NCBI GenBank assembly: GCA_023428695.1
Contig: JAEYWY010000033.1
Span: 62,001-126,000 of the forward strand
Reading direction: 5' to 3'
Origin: Bacteroidota bacterium
GTDB lineage: Bacteria > Bacteroidota > Bacteroidia > Cytophagales > Cyclobacteriaceae
Length of the DNA stretch: 64,000 nt
In this document: one piece after another, positions 8,831 through 21,083 of the stretch
How the letters are laid out: each line of letters starts with the position of its first letter
How positions within the stretch are numbered: the first letter of the stretch is position 1
Position numbers and translations under genes: made by a program
The notes under the pieces: generated by a model
Told to the model about the DNA's origin: nothing
What the model saw: only the letters and a program-made list of their open reading frames with translations
Databases searched by the model: none

Positions 8831-10825
8831 TCAGAGAGATCCGGCCGGGACCCGTGTGACTTCCTCTTTCCGCGGCTGCCATATCCTATATTCAACACAT
8901 ACCCTCAGCAGTTCTCCAACACTCCATGCCTGTGCTACACAACCACGTGGCTCATGCGGCGGATCTCCGTCAAAGATCTCCGATACCGATCCGACTGCAC
9001 CGGCGTCAAGGCTTGTAAGCGCTGCGTCCAGGATTTCCGTTGCATCGGTTCGGGCCGCTTCACCAAACGCCGCAAACAATGCGTCGACATAAGCACCAAT
9101 GAGATGGCTCCACGCCGGCCCCTGGTGATAGATACTATCGCGCTGCCGCGGATCACCGTGATACTTGCCGGAGTAGGCTGAATGGGCCGGAGAAAGACTT
9201 CGCAAACCAAAAGGTGTTAGCAAGTGCGTCTCAACTACATCAAGCACGGACCTGGCGCGTTCCTCCCGCAGTACCGGAAATGGAAGACCAAGGGCATAAA
9301 TTTGATTAGGCCGGATATCGCGATCCTTATGATCACCGTCGACGAAATCATACAACGAGCCAGTCTCTTCATTCCAGAAGGTAATGTTGAAGCTCTCCTG
9401 AACGGCAATCGCTTTTTTCAAAAATTGTTCGGCCTCATCCTGGTATCCGAATTCGTGGGAAAAGAACTCCATAATACGAAGTACATTGTACCACAAGGCG
9501 TTAATCTCAACCGGTTTTCCACGGCGCGGTGTGACGACCCAATCTCCAATTTTCGCATCCATCCATGTCAACTGCACTCCTTCGGCGCCACCGCCAAGAA
9601 GTCCGTCTTTTTCATCGACCTTGATGTTGTATCGTGTACCATGACAATGCCACTGAACGATATCCCGTAACAATGGCATGAGTGACTTCACAAACGGTTT
9701 GTCTCCCGAGTATCGGAAATACTTATAGATGGCAACGAAAAACCACAACGTCGCGTCGATCGTGTTGTACTCCGGCTGATCCCCCGAATCTGGAAACCGG
9801 TTCGGGAGCATACCATCACTGACGTGTTCCGAAAACTTCTGCAGTATCTTCCTGGCTTCTGTGTACTTTCCCGTAACAAGGCAAATGCCGGGCAACGCAA
9901 TCATGGTATCCCGGCCCCAGTCTGTAAACCACGGATAACCCGCGATAATGGTATTCATATCGTCGCGCCTGACAATAAACTGGTCGGCTGCAAGGGCCAG
10001 ACGTTCCAGCACAGGATGATAACTAAACGGTTTGATCAGGTGGGTGCGTCTCGTCTTCTCCCCACGCAATAAACGGAATGCATCCCTCCCCCTCGGATCT
10101 TGTAACGAGACAATAATACCAAGTCTGCTGCCCTTCCGCAGTGTAATTGAAAACGATCCATGAGTAAACAGATCTTCACGAAAATCCATCCCCCGCAAGT
10201 ACTCCTGATGATATTCGAAATTCTCGTACCACACGCGATTCTCTTCGAATGATGACCGCGGCACACTTATGAAAAATTCAGGACAACCCTGGTAGTTCAT
10301 TGTCTGAAACACACCGTTGTCGAAAATGTAATGTTGGCCAATGTATGCGTTCTTGCGCGAGAGATGATGTATATCGCGCGAAGCATAGAACGGGCGAAGC
10401 TGCAACGTGAATTTGTCGCGCGCATCGAGGACTTCGTATGTAACAACCGTTGTGTGTTCGCCATGAATCGCTGCAATGGTCTTCTTGAGTGTGACACCAT
10501 TTGCATGATACGTCCACTGCGGGAACACCGACCGTTCAAATGAAACGAGATAACGCACGCCGAAGGGATGAAGCACTCCCGGAAACTGATTGCAACCAAG
10601 TTCAACAACACCTTCATCTGACGTGATTGTCTCTTCAAGTTTGGAGACTACGACTGCGCGTTGTACAGGTGGTTTGAGCGCCGCCACAAGCAGGCCGTGA
10701 TACTTACGCGAATGAGCACCCGAAAACGTTCCGGAAGCGTAACCACCAAGGCCATTCGCCTCCACGTACTCGAGACTGTGAAGCAAGTCAAAATCGAAAT
10801 GCTGACTTCCATTCTGCGTACCCAT
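8831..10825 (-). CDS. glycogen debranching enzyme (amylo-alpha-1,6-glucosidase)
   Basis: Hydrolyses alpha-1,6 branch points of glycogen-like glucans. The N-terminal domain opens with VEANGLGGYASGTFSGAHSR, the mark of the bacterial/archaeal GDE N-terminal domain. From about residue 290 comes the (alpha/alpha)6 catalytic domain with YPWFTDWGRDTMIALPG and later IYHQGPAWSHLIGAYV. At 664 residues it lacks the glucanotransferase half of eukaryotic enzymes. It lies 64 bases after a GH63-type glucosidase gene on the same strand; together with the downstream-acting glucose-dehydrogenase-like protein they suggest a set for taking alpha-glucans or oligosaccharides to glucose. Confidence 0.92.
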   Translation of the reverse strand: MGTQNGSQHFDFDLLHSLEYVEANGLGGYASGTFSGAHSRKYHGLLVAALKPPVQRAVVVSKLEETITSDEGVVELGCNQFPGVLHPFGVRYLVSFERSVFPQWTYHANGVTLKKTIAAIHGEHTTVVTYEVLDARDKFTLQLRPFYASRDIHHLSRKNAYIGQHYIFDNGVFQTMNYQGCPEFFISVPRSSFEENRVWYENFEYHQEYLRGMDFREDLFTHGSFSITLRKGSRLGIIVSLQDPRGRDAFRLLRGEKTRRTHLIKPFSYHPVLERLALAADQFIVRRDDMNTIIAGYPWFTDWGRDTMIALPGICLVTGKYTEARKILQKFSEHVSDGMLPNRFPDSGDQPEYNTIDATLWFFVAIYKYFRYSGDKPFVKSLMPLLRDIVQWHCHGTRYNIKVDEKDGLLGGGAEGVQLTWMDAKIGDWVVTPRRGKPVEINALWYNVLRIMEFFSHEFGYQDEAEQFLKKAIAVQESFNITFWNEETGSLYDFVDGDHKDRDIRPNQIYALGLPFPVLREERARSVLDVVETHLLTPFGLRSLSPAHSAYSGKYHGDPRQRDSIYHQGPAWSHLIGAYVDALFAAFGEAARTDATEILDAALTSLDAGAVGSVSEIFDGDPPHEPRGCVAQAWSVGELLRVCVEYRIWQPRKEEVTRVPAGSL

Positions 10826-10889
10826 ACCCTTGAGCTAATTACAAAACCTAAAATCAATGCTAGAGGACGGCAAGGTTGGCAACGTGTGG

Positions 10890-13505
<2,616 letters not shown>

Positions 13506-13551
13506 ATCAACTTACAGGTTAGGTGTTTTTTGTGAAGATACGATATTAAAG

Positions 13552-14355
13552 CTATCCGTTATCCTCAAAGCCGGGGTACAGCAACATGCCACCATCAATG
13601 AACAAGGTAATTCCATTCACGTATTCGGAATCGTCGGAGGCGAGCCACACCGCAGCGCCGCCAATGTCTTCCACTTCGCCGATGCGTTTTGCGGGTATGA
13701 GCTTCAACAGGTTCTGATACGCGGATGGAGTTTGCCACGCGGCGTGGTTGATCGGCGTACGTATCGCACCCGGTCCGATGCCATTAACCCTGACCTTTTT
13801 TGGAGCATACTCCTGCGCCAGCGATTTCATCAGCATCATCACGCCTCCTTTTGACGCGGCATAGTTCACATGTCCGGCCCACGGAATTACTTCGTGAACC
13901 GAACTCATGCAAATGATTTTGCCGGCCGATTTCGATTTTTCCTTTACAACGCCGCGCCTCAGAAACTCCTTGATAGCCTCGCGCGCGCACAGAAATTGTC
14001 CCGTGAGGTTGATGTCGATAACGTGGTTCCATTCCTTCAGGCTCATTTCATGAAATACGGAGTCTTTTTGCAGCCCGGCGTTGTTGACGAGAATGTCGAC
14101 GGTACCATACTCACGGAATGTAGCCTGAAACATCGCGATCACATCCTCTTCATTGCTGACGTCAGCACGGAAGATCATACCCTCCCCTCCGGCGGCCTTA
14201 ATCTCATCCAGGATTTTACGGGCTTTGTCTTCGCTGCTGGAATAATTAACAACAACGGTTGCGCCAGCCGCAGAAAGCGCTTTGGCTACACCCGCGCCAA
14301 TCCCGGAACTGGCGCCGGTTATGAGGGCAACTTGCCCGTTAAGTTTTTTGTCCAT
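13552..14355 (-). CDS. SDR-family oxidoreductase, glucose 1-dehydrogenase-like
   Basis: Classical short-chain dehydrogenase of 267 residues. It shows the TGASSGIGAG cofactor loop, the NNAG motif, a catalytic Ser in ICMSSVHE, YAASKGG (Tyr-x-x-x-Lys) and the PGAIRTP stretch. Overall resemblance is to the glucose 1-dehydrogenase subgroup, which oxidises glucose to gluconolactone. The position next to two glucan-degrading enzymes fits that, but SDR substrate calls are weak. Nine bases separate it from msrB, and 46 from the glucosidase gene. Confidence 0.75.
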   Translation of the reverse strand: MDKKLNGQVALITGASSGIGAGVAKALSAAGATVVVNYSSSEDKARKILDEIKAAGGEGMIFRADVSNEEDVIAMFQATFREYGTVDILVNNAGLQKDSVFHEMSLKEWNHVIDINLTGQFLCAREAIKEFLRRGVVKEKSKSAGKIICMSSVHEVIPWAGHVNYAASKGGVMMLMKSLAQEYAPKKVRVNGIGPGAIRTPINHAAWQTPSAYQNLLKLIPAKRIGEVEDIGGAAVWLASDDSEYVNGITLFIDGGMLLYPGFEDNG

Positions 14356-14363
14356 AGGTGACG

Positions 14364-14807
14364 TTATTGTTCTACGTGTTTTACTGAGGTGGAGTTGATA
14401 CAGTAACGCAAGCCTGTTGGCGCCGGGCCATCCGGGAAGACATGGCCGAGGTGCGCGTCACAAACATTGCACATCACTTCAACGCGCGTCATCCCAAAGC
14501 TTGTGTCCTTTTCGTATTTGATCACATTGTCCTTTACGGGAATTGTAAAACTCGGCCAGCCCGAACCCGACTCAAATTTCTCCGTCGAATTGAAGAGTAA
14601 CGTTCCACAACAGCGGCACGCATATAATCCGGGGTCGTGGGCTTCACAATATTCGCCGGTAAAGGCGCGCTCGGTTCCCTTCTCACGGGAAATATGAAAT
14701 TCCTCTTCTGTAAGTTGCTTCCGCCATTCCTCATCAGACTTCTCTACCCGGCGGTCGGGTGCCGGCGAACCGTTTGTTGCATAGCTCAGCACGTCCATCC
14801 ATTTCAT
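14364..14807 (-). CDS. msrB: peptide-methionine (R)-S-oxide reductase
   Basis: MsrB repairs methionine-R-sulfoxide in proteins. The 147-residue form starting MKWMDVL was chosen; an upstream in-frame ATG would add about 74 unrelated residues. Family marks are FTGEYCEAHDPGLYACRCCG, GSGWPSF, VMCNVCDAHLGHVFPDGP and the catalytic RYCINSTS. The CxxC pairs (CRCC, CNVC) bind zinc. It follows the SDR gene by nine bases in transcription order before it, so both may share a transcript. Confidence 0.95.
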   Translation of the reverse strand: MKWMDVLSYATNGSPAPDRRVEKSDEEWRKQLTEEEFHISREKGTERAFTGEYCEAHDPGLYACRCCGTLLFNSTEKFESGSGWPSFTIPVKDNVIKYEKDTSFGMTRVEVMCNVCDAHLGHVFPDGPAPTGLRYCINSTSVKHVEQ

Positions 14808-15174
14808 AAGCAGCTTGTTTGGGAGTGAACTTAAATATAATGATATAACCGCTGAAAAATACGAGGCCATTGGAAATACCGTTAACGCTGAGTCGCAGGG
14901 ATTCGCCAGGAAACGGTAGGATGAAATACTTCCTGCAACAATTGATGCGACTCTATCAGAACCGCGCGCGGGTCCCTTCAGGGAATCAAAGGGTGCGGGC
15001 GGGCAAGTCACGAACAATGGTACAATCAATGAACGTCAAGACGTAACAACTTTCTACAACGCCTTGACCAACTCTTTCCCACGCGCACCCCTTGCCCCTA
15101 AGGGGAACAGCCGCACAGGTACGCGACATTATTTCACATTCACCTGGTTTGCGCCCCTGCTTTGGTGTATTCCT
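14808..15174. other. 367-base intergenic region with no convincing gene
   Basis: The gap lies upstream of msrB and downstream of the rubredoxin-fusion gene. Open frames crossing it have no family likeness. It contains a palindromic CCCCTAAGGGG element (listed separately). Otherwise nothing could be assigned; the promoter of the msrB group should lie here. Confidence 0.4.
15088..15105. repeat. REP-like palindrome (CCCCTT...CCCCTAAGGGG)
   Basis: CCCCTT (15088-15093) can pair with AAGGGG (15100-15105), or CCCC (15095-15098) with GGGG (15102-15105). Dispersed intergenic palindromes of this CCCCTNNCCCCTNAAGGGG kind are common in Bacteroidota genomes. Only one copy was seen here, so the repeat call needs the rest of the genome. 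Confidence 0.35.
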
Positions 15175-16617
15175 CTAACTCTCAATCGCAACGAAGTCCT
15201 TCTTCGGACCGTCACAGACGTGACATGTATAAGTATCGGGCAGGTCTGCGAAGGCGACACCCGGCGGAATGTTCGACACAGCATCACCATAACGTTTGTC
15301 GTAAACTGACAGGCAATGCGGGCATTGATAAATCTGCGAAGCCGCTGGTGTTATAGTCACCCGTGTCTTCACTTCATCGTTTTCCTTTTCCGGATTCAAT
15401 TGCCGGAAATACATCTTGCTGAGTTCAATCAGCAACGCGGGTATCACTTCACGTTTAACGTTCTTCGCGTATGACAAATACTCAATGTTATTCGGATTAA
15501 AATTCCTGGCGTAGAGAACATTGAAGCGGTCACCACCACCTGCGGTATCGGCAGCCTTTTCAATGATGATTGATGTAAATGGAAAACTCTCCCGCCGCAT
15601 CTTGATCGCGAATGTGAGGCCATGGGTACTGATATCCTGTTGATCGAGTTCGCGAACGAGGAATCGTTTCAGTTCCAGTGCTTCCTTGTCGATCACTGGC
15701 AGGTGCCAGTTTAGTTCAAGTGAAGAATGGCGCTCGTTGATCCCGAACTTACCCATCAGTTTCTCCCACCGGATCCGGTCCGTGGCCTTGATACCTTTGA
15801 TGATGAACGCCTTCCAGGGAATGATGTTGATCTTTCCAACGTTCGTTTCCTGACACAGGCGACACGCCGCCGTCATGAAATCGATGTCATACTGGTTGTT
15901 ACGCCAGTACAGCCCCAACCAGTACTGATTGTTGAGCATGGCATTGAGACCTTCATAATATGGAAACGCATTATGCGGAAACTTCAGCTTTTGCGAAATC
16001 GGTCGGTAGTTTATGCGCATCCTTCCCTGAAGGATGATAAAAAGTTCATCGATACCAAACGGTTGGAAGCTGAGCAGTAATTCTTCAAGCGCCTTGCATA
16101 CCTTGGCGATGTCCTGCGTAAAGATCAGTTTCGGCCAGCACTCGACTACGTTACCCTTACGCGGATCCCGGATGTAAAGGTACCAGTAGTTTTCCTCTCG
16201 TGACGCTATGAAGTTCACTTCACCTGTCAGTAGCGGTACGATGCTTTGTAGCGGATCGACAATGTTGATCTTGATCTTGGGTTTGAAATCAAAATTGTCA
16301 ATAACAAAATGGTATGTATCCTCCTTAACCCAGTTTGTGGTCTCGGAAACATTCACAGCCACATACGAACTCACAATGTTCTGATAAACCGACGAATCGC
16401 TGCCGAGTTCGTAATCGATGTTGATTTCTCTGAAAAGTTTGTCAAGGTCTTGCTCGTTCGCATCGTTTGAAGGAAACATAATGTCCTGACGCGAACCGAA
16501 CAATACATAACGGTTCCCCAGTGTACGGGAGATGTTCATGATCCTCAGCATATCGGCAGGAGAAAGTATCCCGCCTTTTACGAATGCGCGAATGAGATCG
16601 CTCTTGCTGGTCTCCAT
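15175..16617 (-). CDS. rubredoxin-domain protein with NirA/sulfite-reductase-like region
   Basis: A 480-residue protein with two parts. About residues 1-410 resemble the ferredoxin-like half-domains of siroheme nitrite/sulfite reductases (for example VGKINIIPWKAFIIKGI, compare the LTPWQ-type strand of that family), but the C-x5-C/C-x3-C ligands for a 4Fe-4S/siroheme centre are absent. The last 60 residues are a rubredoxin domain: YQCPHCLSVYD near residue 430 and LPDTYTCHVCDG about 33 residues later give the four iron-binding Cys. The start METSKSD was preferred to an ATG 12 codons upstream. It is the last gene of the nitrate operon; a role in electron delivery to nitrate or nitrite reductase is inferred. 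Confidence 0.7.
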   Translation of the reverse strand: METSKSDLIRAFVKGGILSPADMLRIMNISRTLGNRYVLFGSRQDIMFPSNDANEQDLDKLFREINIDYELGSDSSVYQNIVSSYVAVNVSETTNWVKEDTYHFVIDNFDFKPKIKINIVDPLQSIVPLLTGEVNFIASREENYWYLYIRDPRKGNVVECWPKLIFTQDIAKVCKALEELLLSFQPFGIDELFIILQGRMRINYRPISQKLKFPHNAFPYYEGLNAMLNNQYWLGLYWRNNQYDIDFMTAACRLCQETNVGKINIIPWKAFIIKGIKATDRIRWEKLMGKFGINERHSSLELNWHLPVIDKEALELKRFLVRELDQQDISTHGLTFAIKMRRESFPFTSIIIEKAADTAGGGDRFNVLYARNFNPNNIEYLSYAKNVKREVIPALLIELSKMYFRQLNPEKENDEVKTRVTITPAASQIYQCPHCLSVYDKRYGDAVSNIPPGVAFADLPDTYTCHVCDGPKKDFVAIES

Positions 16618-16677
16618 GAATAAATCCCTGGTATTTCGGTTTCTGTACAGCAAATAATAAAAAGTTAGATTATATAC

Positions 16678-19600
16678 CTAAACCTTGATCTTAAGACTTT
16701 CCACCTCTTCGAGGATCCGCTGTATTTCCGGCTTGCAGCTGCCACATCCGAGGCCGGCGCCGGACCGCTGACACACCTCGCTTAACGTGGCACAGCCTTC
16801 TTCGGCAAGCTTTTTCAGATTGCCGTCGCCAACCTGGTTACAGGAACAAACCAATTTCCCGATTACGGGCTCAGCCGCTTTTCCTGAACGCAGAAGCTGC
16901 ATGCGTTTTTCGGACAACTCGATCTGACTTTCTATGAGCGACTTGAACTCGGCAAATTCTGATTTGTCACCAACAAGGACGGCACCCATCAACTTGTCAT
17001 CGCGGATAATACACTTCTTGTAGTATCGCATCGACTTGTCGATGAAGAGAATTTCGTCATATCCGTCGCTGTTGGCCGGGATTTCCGACATGCCTATCGA
17101 ACATAGATCCAGATCCGAAAACTTGAGAATGTTCATTGGCACCGATCCATCGTAAACGCTTTGCACGTCACCATCGAGAAAATGTGCCACAACATCGGCC
17201 TGTTTTTCAGCTGCCGAAGTGATGCCCAGCAACGCGCCGTTGTACTCTGCGATTTCTCCCATTGCAAAAATATTCGGATCGCTGGTCTGAAGGTGGTCGT
17301 TAACAACGATTCCCCTGGACGTCTCAATTCCGGCCTCCTGCGCTATCTCAATATTCGGGCGCGTACCAACGGCGTAGACTACTGCGTCGACCCGGATGGT
17401 TTTGCCACTCTTCAAGTGCACCGACAATCCACGTGTGCCGGCCTCACCCTCAACCGACTGCACCTGGTCATTGAGATAAACACGAATTCCCTTTTCCTCA
17501 ACAAAGTCAAGCAGTAGCTGGCCACCAAGATTGTCAATTTGCCGTTCCATGAGTCGGCTCGAAAGCTGAACAATAGATATGTCGATATCCATTTCCTTCA
17601 GCGAAGCAGCAAGTTCAAGTCCAAGCAATCCGCCACCAATAATCAGCACATGCCCTTCTGAATTCAGGAACGTTTTGAGCGCATCGGCGTCTTGTCGCAT
17701 ACGCATCGTAAAAATCCCCGGAAGGTGAACCGGCGCCTCCTTGGGAACGTTGGCCCGGCTTCCCGTGGCAAGAATCAGTTTGTCATATGAATGTTTCTTT
17801 CCCCACTTGTCGACTACATACTGCCGTGATCGGTTGACTAAGACTATTTCGTTATCGACATGCAAGGTCACATTCAGTTTTTCGAATTCGCCCGCCCTGA
17901 ATTTCTGCAAGTGCTCCCATGAAAGCGAGTCGTTTACGTACTCGGGGAGGAGCACGCGGTTGTAGAACGGGTCTTTTTCCTTCGAAAAACAGACGATCTC
18001 ATCACGTTTGTTCAGCGAACGATATGTTTGAATAAAACGATACGCTGCTGCGCCTGCACCAACGATCACGATTTTTTCAAGCGGCTTCTCATGCCGCCGT
18101 ACCTCAACAGCGGAAAACTTGAAATCGGGTTCCTTTGAAACCGGATCAATAAGGAACGAAGTAAGATTATTCGCTCTGGCGAGATCGCGTTGCATGATCC
18201 TGCCCCAGTGCATCGGCAGAAATACGACACCACGTTTGATGTCTGTTGTTACCTTCACCGGTACCTGCACCTTTCCCCGCGCGTTTTCTATCTCAGCAAT
18301 GTCACCATCATTGATGTTCCTGATCAACGCATCGTAAGGATGCATTTCAAGGAATGGCTTGGGAATATGCTGTTTCAGTTTATTGACCTTTCCTGTCTTG
18401 GTCATCGTGTGCCATTGATCGCGTATGCGGCCCGTTGTAAGGATCAGGGGGAAATCACCCGTCAATGGTTCAGACAGGTTTTCAGGTTGACCCAAAGGCA
18501 GGAACCGTGCCCTGCCAGATGGAGTGAAGAAGTTGTTATCAGTAAAAAGCCGCGGTGTACCCGTATGACCGTTCGATGGAACAGGCCATTGCACAGTTCC
18601 TGTCTCCTTCAGAACGTCATACGATAGGCCGCTGATGTCAACGTTCGTTCCGCGTGTGAGCTGCGCGTGTTCGGCGAATATTTCGGCAGGCTCGGCATAC
18701 TCGAAACCATGATAGCCCATCGCTTTCGCAAACCGGCAAAGTATTTCGGCGTCAGGCAACGCTTCACCCGGCGGATTCATGGCCTTGCCTAGGTAGCTGA
18801 TACGCCGCTCTGAATTCGTCATTGTTCCCTCCTTCTCGAAATGCCCCGCGGCAGGAAGGATCATGTCGGCAAACTCAAGTGTATCCGACTTTCCTGAAAT
18901 ATCCTGAACAATCACAAAACGCGCCTTACGCAACGCCGCTTCTACGCGCCTGGCATCGGGCAGACTTACCAGCGGGTTAGTGCACACGATCCATATTGCC
19001 TTGAGATCACCGCGTTCAAGGGCCTCAATCATTTGAGTAGCCGTAAGCCCCGGGCGTTCCGGTACACGCTCCACATTCCAGAATGCAGCTACCTCCTCAC
19101 GGTGTCTTGGATTAGCATACGTACGATGTGCTGCGAGCATAGTGGCGAGACCACCCACTTCGCGCCCACCCATGGCATTGGGCTGGCCTGTAAGCGAAAA
19201 CGGACCGCTCCCGGGTTTCCCAATGTGACCCGTAATCAGATTAAGACTGATGAGCGCTACGTTTTTATCTACACCAATGACGCTCTGGTTCAGCCCCATA
19301 GCCCACAGCGTAAGAAACCCTCGTGCCTTCGCGATCCACGTCGCAGCAAGTCTGATGTCCGCAACCGGAACATCACACTTCATCGCAGCTTCTTCAACGG
19401 TCACACGAAAGACTGACTCTTTATACTTTTCGAAATCCTCCGTATGTCGTGAGATAAAAGCATAATCTACTTCACCGTTTTCTATGAGGATACGCGCAAT
19501 TGCGTTGTAGAGGTAAATGTCAGTACCGGGATTAATCTGAAGATGCAGATCGGCAGACGCCGCCGTTTGTGTCTTGCGCGGGTCAGCGACAATTATTTTT

Positions 19601-20199
19601 ACATCAGGATTACTTTGCTTGTGTGCCTCGATCCGCCGAAAAAGAATCGGATGACACCACGCCGGGTTCGCACCTGCAATCAGAAAACAATCAGCATACT
19701 CGATGTCTTCATATGAAACAGGAACGGCATCTTCACCAAGCGTTCGTGAATACGCAGCCACCGCCGTGCTCATACACAGGCGTGAATTTGTGTCGATGTT
19801 GTTGGTTCCTATGAATCCCTTGACAAGTTTGTTGGCGACGTAATATTCTTCTGTGAGGCACTGCCCGGAAACGTAAAATGCAACTGCGTCGGGACCGTGA
19901 TTTTTAATAATAGAACCGAAGACAGCCGCCGCGCGTTGCATGGCAACATCCCAGGACACTCGTTCATACGGGTGATTGCGGCTCCACCGCATCTCCGGAT
20001 AAAGTAACCGGTCACTGCGGTCCTGCATCGCATAATGCAGATTCATTCCCTTCGAACACAACATTCCCTTGTTCACGGGATGGTCCTTGTCTCCTTCGAC
20101 GGTAATCCTGCCCTTCCGGTCTTCAGTTACGACAATTCCGCAACCGACCCCGCAATAGGAACATGTAGACTTAGTCACAACGCGATGTCCGCTCTTCAC
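16678..20199 (-). CDS. assimilatory nitrate reductase: molybdopterin catalytic part fused to FAD reductase and BFD domain
   Basis: Reduces nitrate to nitrite in the cytoplasm. The 1173 residues hold, in order: a 4Fe-4S site (Cys13, 16, 20 and 48), the molybdopterin oxidoreductase domain, the molybdopterin-dinucleotide-binding domain (about 565-680, with LTTGRIRDQWHTMTKTG), a pyridine-nucleotide-disulfide oxidoreductase domain (FAD loop IVIVGAGAAAYR near 712; NAD loop VLIIGGGLLGLE near 850), and a C-terminal BFD-like [2Fe-2S] domain (CSCNQVGDG ... CGSCKP). In other bacteria the catalytic and NAD(P)H-oxidising subunits are separate genes; here they are one chain. Transporter genes lie upstream in the same operon. 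Confidence 0.92.
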   Translation of the reverse strand: MKSGHRVVTKSTCSYCGVGCGIVVTEDRKGRITVEGDKDHPVNKGMLCSKGMNLHYAMQDRSDRLLYPEMRWSRNHPYERVSWDVAMQRAAAVFGSIIKNHGPDAVAFYVSGQCLTEEYYVANKLVKGFIGTNNIDTNSRLCMSTAVAAYSRTLGEDAVPVSYEDIEYADCFLIAGANPAWCHPILFRRIEAHKQSNPDVKIIVADPRKTQTAASADLHLQINPGTDIYLYNAIARILIENGEVDYAFISRHTEDFEKYKESVFRVTVEEAAMKCDVPVADIRLAATWIAKARGFLTLWAMGLNQSVIGVDKNVALISLNLITGHIGKPGSGPFSLTGQPNAMGGREVGGLATMLAAHRTYANPRHREEVAAFWNVERVPERPGLTATQMIEALERGDLKAIWIVCTNPLVSLPDARRVEAALRKARFVIVQDISGKSDTLEFADMILPAAGHFEKEGTMTNSERRISYLGKAMNPPGEALPDAEILCRFAKAMGYHGFEYAEPAEIFAEHAQLTRGTNVDISGLSYDVLKETGTVQWPVPSNGHTGTPRLFTDNNFFTPSGRARFLPLGQPENLSEPLTGDFPLILTTGRIRDQWHTMTKTGKVNKLKQHIPKPFLEMHPYDALIRNINDGDIAEIENARGKVQVPVKVTTDIKRGVVFLPMHWGRIMQRDLARANNLTSFLIDPVSKEPDFKFSAVEVRRHEKPLEKIVIVGAGAAAYRFIQTYRSLNKRDEIVCFSKEKDPFYNRVLLPEYVNDSLSWEHLQKFRAGEFEKLNVTLHVDNEIVLVNRSRQYVVDKWGKKHSYDKLILATGSRANVPKEAPVHLPGIFTMRMRQDADALKTFLNSEGHVLIIGGGLLGLELAASLKEMDIDISIVQLSSRLMERQIDNLGGQLLLDFVEEKGIRVYLNDQVQSVEGEAGTRGLSVHLKSGKTIRVDAVVYAVGTRPNIEIAQEAGIETSRGIVVNDHLQTSDPNIFAMGEIAEYNGALLGITSAAEKQADVVAHFLDGDVQSVYDGSVPMNILKFSDLDLCSIGMSEIPANSDGYDEILFIDKSMRYYKKCIIRDDKLMGAVLVGDKSEFAEFKSLIESQIELSEKRMQLLRSGKAAEPVIGKLVCSCNQVGDGNLKKLAEEGCATLSEVCQRSGAGLGCGSCKPEIQRILEEVESLKIKV

Positions 20200-20258
20200 T
20201 GATGTTTGAAATAATGGTCAACAATTCATTATGCATGCGCTATTCGCCAGTGTTGTTC

Positions 20259-21077
20259 TTAGTGTTCGAGGAAGTTTATAAGGTGGCGCCTGTAGTGATA
20301 ATAGTCATCGTATTCGATGATTGCCTTGCGTTCGCGTGGTCGCTCAAACGGTATTTCGAGCACATCCCCTATCTTCGCCCGCGGCCCCGACGTCATCATA
20401 ATTACTCTGTCGGAAAGAAAAATCGATTCGTCTACGTCGTGCGTGATCATGATGGCAGTTATCTTCTCGCGGTTCCATACTTCGAGCAACACCTCCTGAA
20501 GCTGCGCGCGCGTCAGACTATCGAGCATTCCAAACGGTTCATCCAACAAAAGTATTTTGGGCTTCAATGCGAAGGCCCGTGCAATACCTACGCGCTGCTG
20601 CATACCCTGTGACAACTCCGACGCTCTTTTGTCTATTGACCCGGACAATCCAACTTTGTCAAGATAATACTGACAGATTTCGATGCGCTGCGTCTTCGTA
20701 CCGTGCGCAAAGACCTGGTTGACGCCGAGCATCACATTCTCAAGTGCAGTCATCCATGGCAAAAGGCTTGGCGATTGAAACACGACACCGCGATCCGGTC
20801 CCGGTTTGTTTATCGGTTTCCCATCAAGAACAATTGCACCATCGCTTACCGAATTCAGACCAGCGATCATTGTAAGCAATGTAGACTTACCGCATCCTGA
20901 ATGACCAATGATCGAAAGGAATTCTCCTTGCCGCACCTGCAGTTGCAGGTTTTCAAGCACAACGTACTCACCTTTTGGCGTCGGGTATACCTTAGCAAGG
21001 TTGCGGATGTCAAGCATAACGTCGCTCCCCGTCGTGAGGGGTTGCGCATATTCTCTCTTTTGTAATGTTGCTGTCAT
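20259..21077 (-). CDS. nrtD: nitrate ABC transporter ATP-binding protein (NrtD-like)
   Basis: ATPase of the nitrate/sulfonate/taurine importer family, 272 residues. Walker A GHSGCGKSTLL, Q-loop VVFQSPSLLPWMTALENV, signature ELSQGMQQRVGIARA and Walker B ILLLDEPFGMLD are intact, and the segment NRGVVFQ-type preceding the Q-loop (GPDRGVVFQ) is typical of NrtC/D. It is one of two adjacent ATPase genes, six bases apart, as in NrtABCD systems. The two probably form a heterodimer that drives NrtB. Confidence 0.88.
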   Translation of the reverse strand: MTATLQKREYAQPLTTGSDVMLDIRNLAKVYPTPKGEYVVLENLQLQVRQGEFLSIIGHSGCGKSTLLTMIAGLNSVSDGAIVLDGKPINKPGPDRGVVFQSPSLLPWMTALENVMLGVNQVFAHGTKTQRIEICQYYLDKVGLSGSIDKRASELSQGMQQRVGIARAFALKPKILLLDEPFGMLDSLTRAQLQEVLLEVWNREKITAIMITHDVDESIFLSDRVIMMTSGPRAKIGDVLEIPFERPRERKAIIEYDDYYHYRRHLINFLEH

Positions 21078-21083
21078 ACGTTA

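Noticed and set aside
14808..15029. N-terminal extension of msrB
   Set aside because: About 74 codons in frame upstream do not look like MsrB or a signal peptide; the family N-terminus begins at 14807.
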